Of a DNA stretch of 64,000 nt, positions 60,809-64,000 are shown piece after piece. The notes under the pieces were generated by a model that was given only the letters and a program-made list of their open reading frames with translations, was not told where the DNA came from and did not search any database. The position numbers and the translations under genes are program-made. The DNA lies in NCBI GenBank assembly GCA_016712715.1, contig JADJQM010000003.1:806001-870000 (forward strand). Reading direction: 5' to 3'. This DNA is from Rhodospirillaceae bacterium (GTDB lineage Bacteria > Pseudomonadota > Alphaproteobacteria > Dongiales > Dongiaceae). Numbering within the stretch: the stretch's first letter is position 1; each line of letters starts with the position of its first letter.

Positions 60809-61711
60809 ATGCGTGCCCTCCCCACCCTGCGGCAGCTTCGCTATCTCGTGGCCCTTGCCGAGCACAAGCATTTCGGCCGGGCGGCCGAGGCCTGTTTTGC
60901 CACGCAATCGACCCTGTCGGCGGGCCTGCAGGAGCTTGAGAACCTGCTCGATGTGAAGCTGGTCGAACGCTCCAAGCGCCGGGTCATGCTGACCCCGCTG
61001 GGCGAGGCCATCGTTGCCCGGTCGCGCATTGTGCTGCGCGAGGTGGAGGATATTGCCGAACTCGCCTCTGCCTCCAAGGATCCGTTGTCGGGTGCACTGC
61101 GCCTCGGCGTCATTCCCACCATCGGGCCCTATCTGCTGCCGCGCGTACTGCCCCCCTTGCGCCAGACCTATCCCAATCTGCGCCTGTATCTGCGCGAGGA
61201 CATGACGGCGCGCCTGCTCGACTCCCTTAATGACGGCGATATCGATGTAGCGCTCATAGCACTCCCCTTCCAGACCGATGAGCTTACCGTGCGACCGCTC
61301 GGGCGCGATCCGTTCCAGCTTGCCTGCCGCAGCGATGACCCACTCGCCAAGACCGCATCGCTGGAACTGAACGCCCTGCCGGATGAGCGATTGCTGCTGC
61401 TCGATGAAGGGCACTGCCTGCGCGAGCATGCACTCGCTGCCTGCCGGCTGGAGCCGTCACGCCACCGCGACGATTTCCGCGCCACCAGCCTGCCCACTTT
61501 GGTGCAGATGGTGGCTAACAATCTGGGCGTCACTCTGCTGCCCAAGATGGCTGTCGATTCCGGCCTGCTGGCGGGGACCGGTCTTGTCGCTCGGCCCTTA
61601 GCCGAGAATGCGCCGGCGCGGGAGATCGCCTTGGTCTGGCGCCCGACCACACCGCGCGTGGTCGAGTTCAACCTGCTTGCCGACATGCTGGCGGAATTCG
61701 CCCCCGGCTAG
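60809..61711 (+). CDS. oxyR: Hydrogen peroxide-sensing LysR-type regulator OxyR
   Basis: A 300-residue LysR regulator. The helix-turn-helix is in LRQLRYLVALAEHKHFGRAA and ATQSTLSAGLQELE. The regulatory domain keeps the OxyR redox pair as Cys203 and Cys212 (GHCLREHALAAC), the same C-x8-C spacing as Escherichia coli Cys199 and Cys208. It activates peroxide defences after disulfide formation. No catalase or peroxidase gene is next to it. Confidence 0.9.
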   Translation: MRALPTLRQLRYLVALAEHKHFGRAAEACFATQSTLSAGLQELENLLDVKLVERSKRRVMLTPLGEAIVARSRIVLREVEDIAELASASKDPLSGALRLGVIPTIGPYLLPRVLPPLRQTYPNLRLYLREDMTARLLDSLNDGDIDVALIALPFQTDELTVRPLGRDPFQLACRSDDPLAKTASLELNALPDERLLLLDEGHCLREHALAACRLEPSRHRDDFRATSLPTLVQMVANNLGVTLLPKMAVDSGLLAGTGLVARPLAENAPAREIALVWRPTTPRVVEFNLLADMLAEFAPG

Positions 61712-61726
61712 GCGCCACAGCCCCTG

Positions 61727-62209
61727 CTACAGGGGCATGTCATAAAGGTCGCGGTTGATCGAGAAGACCAGAATCTTGTTTACCGCCAAGCCATCATCCG
61801 AGAGCGGCAGGAACAGGTTCTCCTCGCCGACATAGCGGTCAACCACCTGAAAATTGTCGCGTTCGTGGAACGGCGCGCGGGTCGCGCAAACGCCGTCATA
61901 CTTGGCCATCACATTCTCGAGGGAGTGGCCAAAATACGCCTCGGCGATCGATCTGCCGGTGGGGTCGCGACCGCGGAGGGCCACTTCCTTGGTACCGACC
62001 AGCCGATAGACATAGCGCCGGTCATCGTCGACGACATCAACCAGGGTGACATAGGGGAGGAAACGGCGAATCTCGTCAGGGTCGATGTCGTTGCGGGCGG
62101 GCATTGACTGACCGGCACATTTATCCTGCCAGTATCGCAGCATCACGAGAATGTCCGGATGACATGTTTCGATCCAGTCAAGCATTGCTCCACACCAATC
62201 GCTCCCCAT
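61727..62209 (-). CDS. PAS_5-family protein
   Basis: A 160-residue protein of the PAS_5 family, of unknown function and common in Rhodospirillales. Shared landmarks are CHPDI-L, FLPYVTLVDVV, YVYRLVGT, FQVVDRYVGEENLFLPLSDDG. ATG 62209 with AGGA upstream is chosen; GTG 62269 and ATG 62185 are in frame. It is a tandem paralogue of 62312-62788. Confidence 0.8.
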   Translation of the reverse strand: MGSDWCGAMLDWIETCHPDILVMLRYWQDKCAGQSMPARNDIDPDEIRRFLPYVTLVDVVDDDRRYVYRLVGTKEVALRGRDPTGRSIAEAYFGHSLENVMAKYDGVCATRAPFHERDNFQVVDRYVGEENLFLPLSDDGLAVNKILVFSINRDLYDMPL

Positions 62210-62311
62210 CGATCCTGGCACGAGCATGTGACCTGCTGCTGTCTCCGTCAATCGGCTTTGGCAATCCACGTTTTCCGCCTGGGCCGAATTGATGCCGATT
62301 TCGTTGTGCAG

Positions 62312-62788
62312 CTAGGCGTCGAGATCCTCGCCAGCAGGCGGTGTGTACAAGTCGCGCGCGATGGAAAACACGAGAATCATGTTGACCGTGACGCCGTCAT
62401 TTGACAGCGGCAGAAACAGATCCTCCTCGCCGATGAAGCGGTCAACCATCTGAAAGGGATCGGCCACGTAGCGCGGCTTCTTCTCCACCCTGGTCGTTTC
62501 GTATTGCAACAAGGCAGCATCGGCGGAACTGGCAAAATAGGCATCGGCCACAGATTTGCCGGTGGGATCGAAACCTCGCAACTCGACCTCGCTGGTACCG
62601 ACCAGCCGGTAGACGAAGCGCCGCGGATCGTCGACCACATCGACCAGCGTGATATGCGGCAGGAAGCGGCGCAGATCGCCAGGATCGATATCTGCCCGCG
62701 AGGGCATCGCCCGGCCAGCACATTTCTGCTGCCAATAGTCTAGAACCAGGCGGATATCTGGATGGCACGTGTCACGCCAATCGGGCAT
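62312..62788 (-). CDS. PAS_5-family protein, paralogue
   Basis: A 158-residue paralogue of 61727-62209, starting MPDWRDTCHPDIRL. It shares FLPHITLVDVVDD, FVYRLVGTSEVELRG, DPTGKSVADAYF and GEEDLFLPLSNDG. ATG 62788 has AGGA upstream. The pair arose by local duplication; the role is unknown. Confidence 0.82.
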   Translation of the reverse strand: MPDWRDTCHPDIRLVLDYWQQKCAGRAMPSRADIDPGDLRRFLPHITLVDVVDDPRRFVYRLVGTSEVELRGFDPTGKSVADAYFASSADAALLQYETTRVEKKPRYVADPFQMVDRFIGEEDLFLPLSNDGVTVNMILVFSIARDLYTPPAGEDLDA

Positions 62789-62863
62789 TTCATATCCTGC
62801 GTTGGCCGGACCCGGAATCGTATCCCCCGGGACCCAGTCAATGATATTGGGAAATTTAGCCCA

Positions 62864-63826
62864 TTACGAGGCGGGCGAATAGGCGCTTGCTGCCGTCAGG
62901 TCCGACATATCCGTCGGGTCGAGCTTGAGCTCGGCAGCGGCGGTGAGCTCGGCGAGTTGGCCGGGCGAAGTGGCGCTGGCGATGGGTGCGGTCACCGCCG
63001 GCTGTGCCATCAGCCAGGCCAATGCCACCCGTGTCGCGGTCGCCTGGTAACGCAGAGCTACAGCGTCCAGCGCCGCCAGGATGCGCAGGCCGCGGGCATC
63101 GAGGTATTTTGCGACGTCGCTGCCCCGCGCGCTTTTGCCGAGATCTACCGTGCTGCGATACTTGCCGGTGAGGAAGCCGCCGGCGAGGGAGAAATAAGTA
63201 ATGACGCCGACCTCGTTGCGCCGGCAGAGGTCGGACAGTGCGCCTTCAAAACCGGCGCGCTCATAAAGATTGTATTCCGGTTGCAGGCATTCATAACGCG
63301 GCAGGCCCTGGGTTGCATGTGCAGCCAGTGCGGCGCTGAGGCGCTCCGGACTGAAATTCGAGCAACCGATGACTCGCACCTTGCCGGCCTTGATGAGAGC
63401 CTGATAGGCCTCCAGCGTTTCCTCGACCGGCACCGCCGGATCGTCCCAATGTGATTGGTAAAGGTCGATGTAGTCTGTTTGCAGGCGCTGGAGTGAGCGC
63501 TCCACGGCGCGGGCGATATAAGCCTTGGAAAGACCCTTTTCGCCGTCGCCCATGTCCGAGCCGACCTTGGTCGCGACGACCACCTTGTCGCGGTTGCCGC
63601 GGGCTTTCAGCCAGGCCCCGATGATGGTCTCGGATTCGCCGCCTTTGTTGCCGTCATGCCATTTGGAATAGACATCGGCGGTGTCGATGAAGTTGAATCC
63701 GGCATCAACGAAGCCGTCCAGCAAGCGGTGCGACATGGCCTGGTCCACCGTCCAACCAAAGACGTTACCGCCGAAACAGAGTTTCGAGACCAGCAGGCCC
63801 GATCTGCCCCAACCAACTCGCGACAT
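62864..63826 (-). CDS. Aldo/keto reductase
   Basis: A 320-residue NADPH-dependent reductase. Catalytic Asp and Tyr are in FIDTADVYSKW, Lys in VATKVGSD and His in YQSHWDD. The C-terminal region is a complete barrel. ATG 63826 with GGAAGGG upstream is chosen; the frame is open to 63877. Substrate unknown. Confidence 0.92.
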   Translation of the reverse strand: MSRVGWGRSGLLVSKLCFGGNVFGWTVDQAMSHRLLDGFVDAGFNFIDTADVYSKWHDGNKGGESETIIGAWLKARGNRDKVVVATKVGSDMGDGEKGLSKAYIARAVERSLQRLQTDYIDLYQSHWDDPAVPVEETLEAYQALIKAGKVRVIGCSNFSPERLSAALAAHATQGLPRYECLQPEYNLYERAGFEGALSDLCRRNEVGVITYFSLAGGFLTGKYRSTVDLGKSARGSDVAKYLDARGLRILAALDAVALRYQATATRVALAWLMAQPAVTAPIASATSPGQLAELTAAAELKLDPTDMSDLTAASAYSPAS

Positions 63827-64000
63827 TACCCTTCCCCCATGTCGATATTCGCCACCCTGGCCGGGAACCCCGGTCATCCAGCTGACAGGCAGACAAACGA
63901 GCCTGCGAGGAGCCGGCGGTCAAGGGGTTTTATCCGCCGGCCGCGACGAAAAGTCCCTCCCTTGTCCCGGGGTTTGGCGGCCTGCACGTCTGGCGCCGCT

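Noticed and set aside
63912..63941. Terminator near the right edge
   Set aside because: GCCGGCGG and CCGCCGGC could pair, but the 14-base loop and lack of a T-run after the stem make it weak.

Overview
The window is GC-rich DNA with dense, often overlapping genes, and the protein families fit an alphaproteobacterium. A Rhodospirillales-type bacterium is my best guess. That is inference from gene content (Kdp, an aerobic Cox CO dehydrogenase, many ABC importers and catabolic regulators, an FNR/FixK-type box); there is no 16S gene here. No insertion sequence, integrase, phage gene or CRISPR array was seen. The only RNA gene found is tRNA-Ser(GCU).

Layout. 1-6.5 kb: the end of a membrane-anchored protein, a TauE/SafE permease with an apparent C-terminal frameshift, then an importer operon (binding protein, two permeases, ATPase, fumarylpyruvate-hydrolase-like enzyme) divergent from a GntR/FadR-type regulator, with inverted-repeat operators between them. 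6.3-10.8 kb: a histidine-ammonia-lyase homologue without its Ala-Ser-Gly (MIO) triad, a LysR regulator, a phytanoyl-CoA-dioxygenase-like enzyme and a periplasmic binding protein. 10.9-19 kb: a complete kdp potassium-uptake operon (small ORF, kdpF, A, B, C, D, E). 19-24.9 kb: a sugar-type cluster (FGGY kinase divergent from cupin-type phosphoglucose isomerase, shikimate-dehydrogenase-like enzyme, 2-hydroxyacid dehydrogenase, metallo-beta-lactamase-fold hydrolase, RpiR regulator). 24.9-38.7 kb: a branched-chain-amino-acid-type ABC importer with isochorismatase-fold and N-formylglutamate-amidohydrolase-like enzymes, divergent from an RpiR regulator, a glutamine-synthetase-like ligase, a class III aminotransferase and a kinase-peptidase-aminotransferase triple fusion. 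A bicupin gene converges on this last operon.

38.9-43 kb: small metabolic genes and an orphan histidine kinase. 43.1-51.9 kb: a cox cluster for aerobic CO oxidation. It starts with an MHYT-LytTR sensor/regulator, then coxM, S, L, D, E, F and G. CoxL carries the form I active-site loop AYRCSFR, so this is a true CO dehydrogenase rather than a form II homologue. Three direct repeats with an exact 20-bp period lie between the regulator gene and coxM. 52-64 kb: a fatty-acid desaturase, a phosphotransacetylase with an FNR-type box upstream, tRNA-Ser, two tandem glutathione-S-transferase genes (one frameshifted), a thioesterase, an Mpo1-like protein, an enoyl-CoA hydratase, an unusual thioredoxin-fold/prolyl-hydroxylase protein with a Pro/Gly-rich tail, pyrE, oxyR, two PAS_5 paralogues and an aldo/keto reductase.

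Together the genes describe a metabolically flexible heterotroph that scavenges amino compounds, sugars and possibly aromatic or sulfonate-type solutes, and can take energy from trace CO. The features most worth following are the MIO-less lyase cluster, the triple fusion and its amino-compound cluster, the transporterless sugar cluster, the cox operator array and the hydroxylase with its own collagen-like tail.
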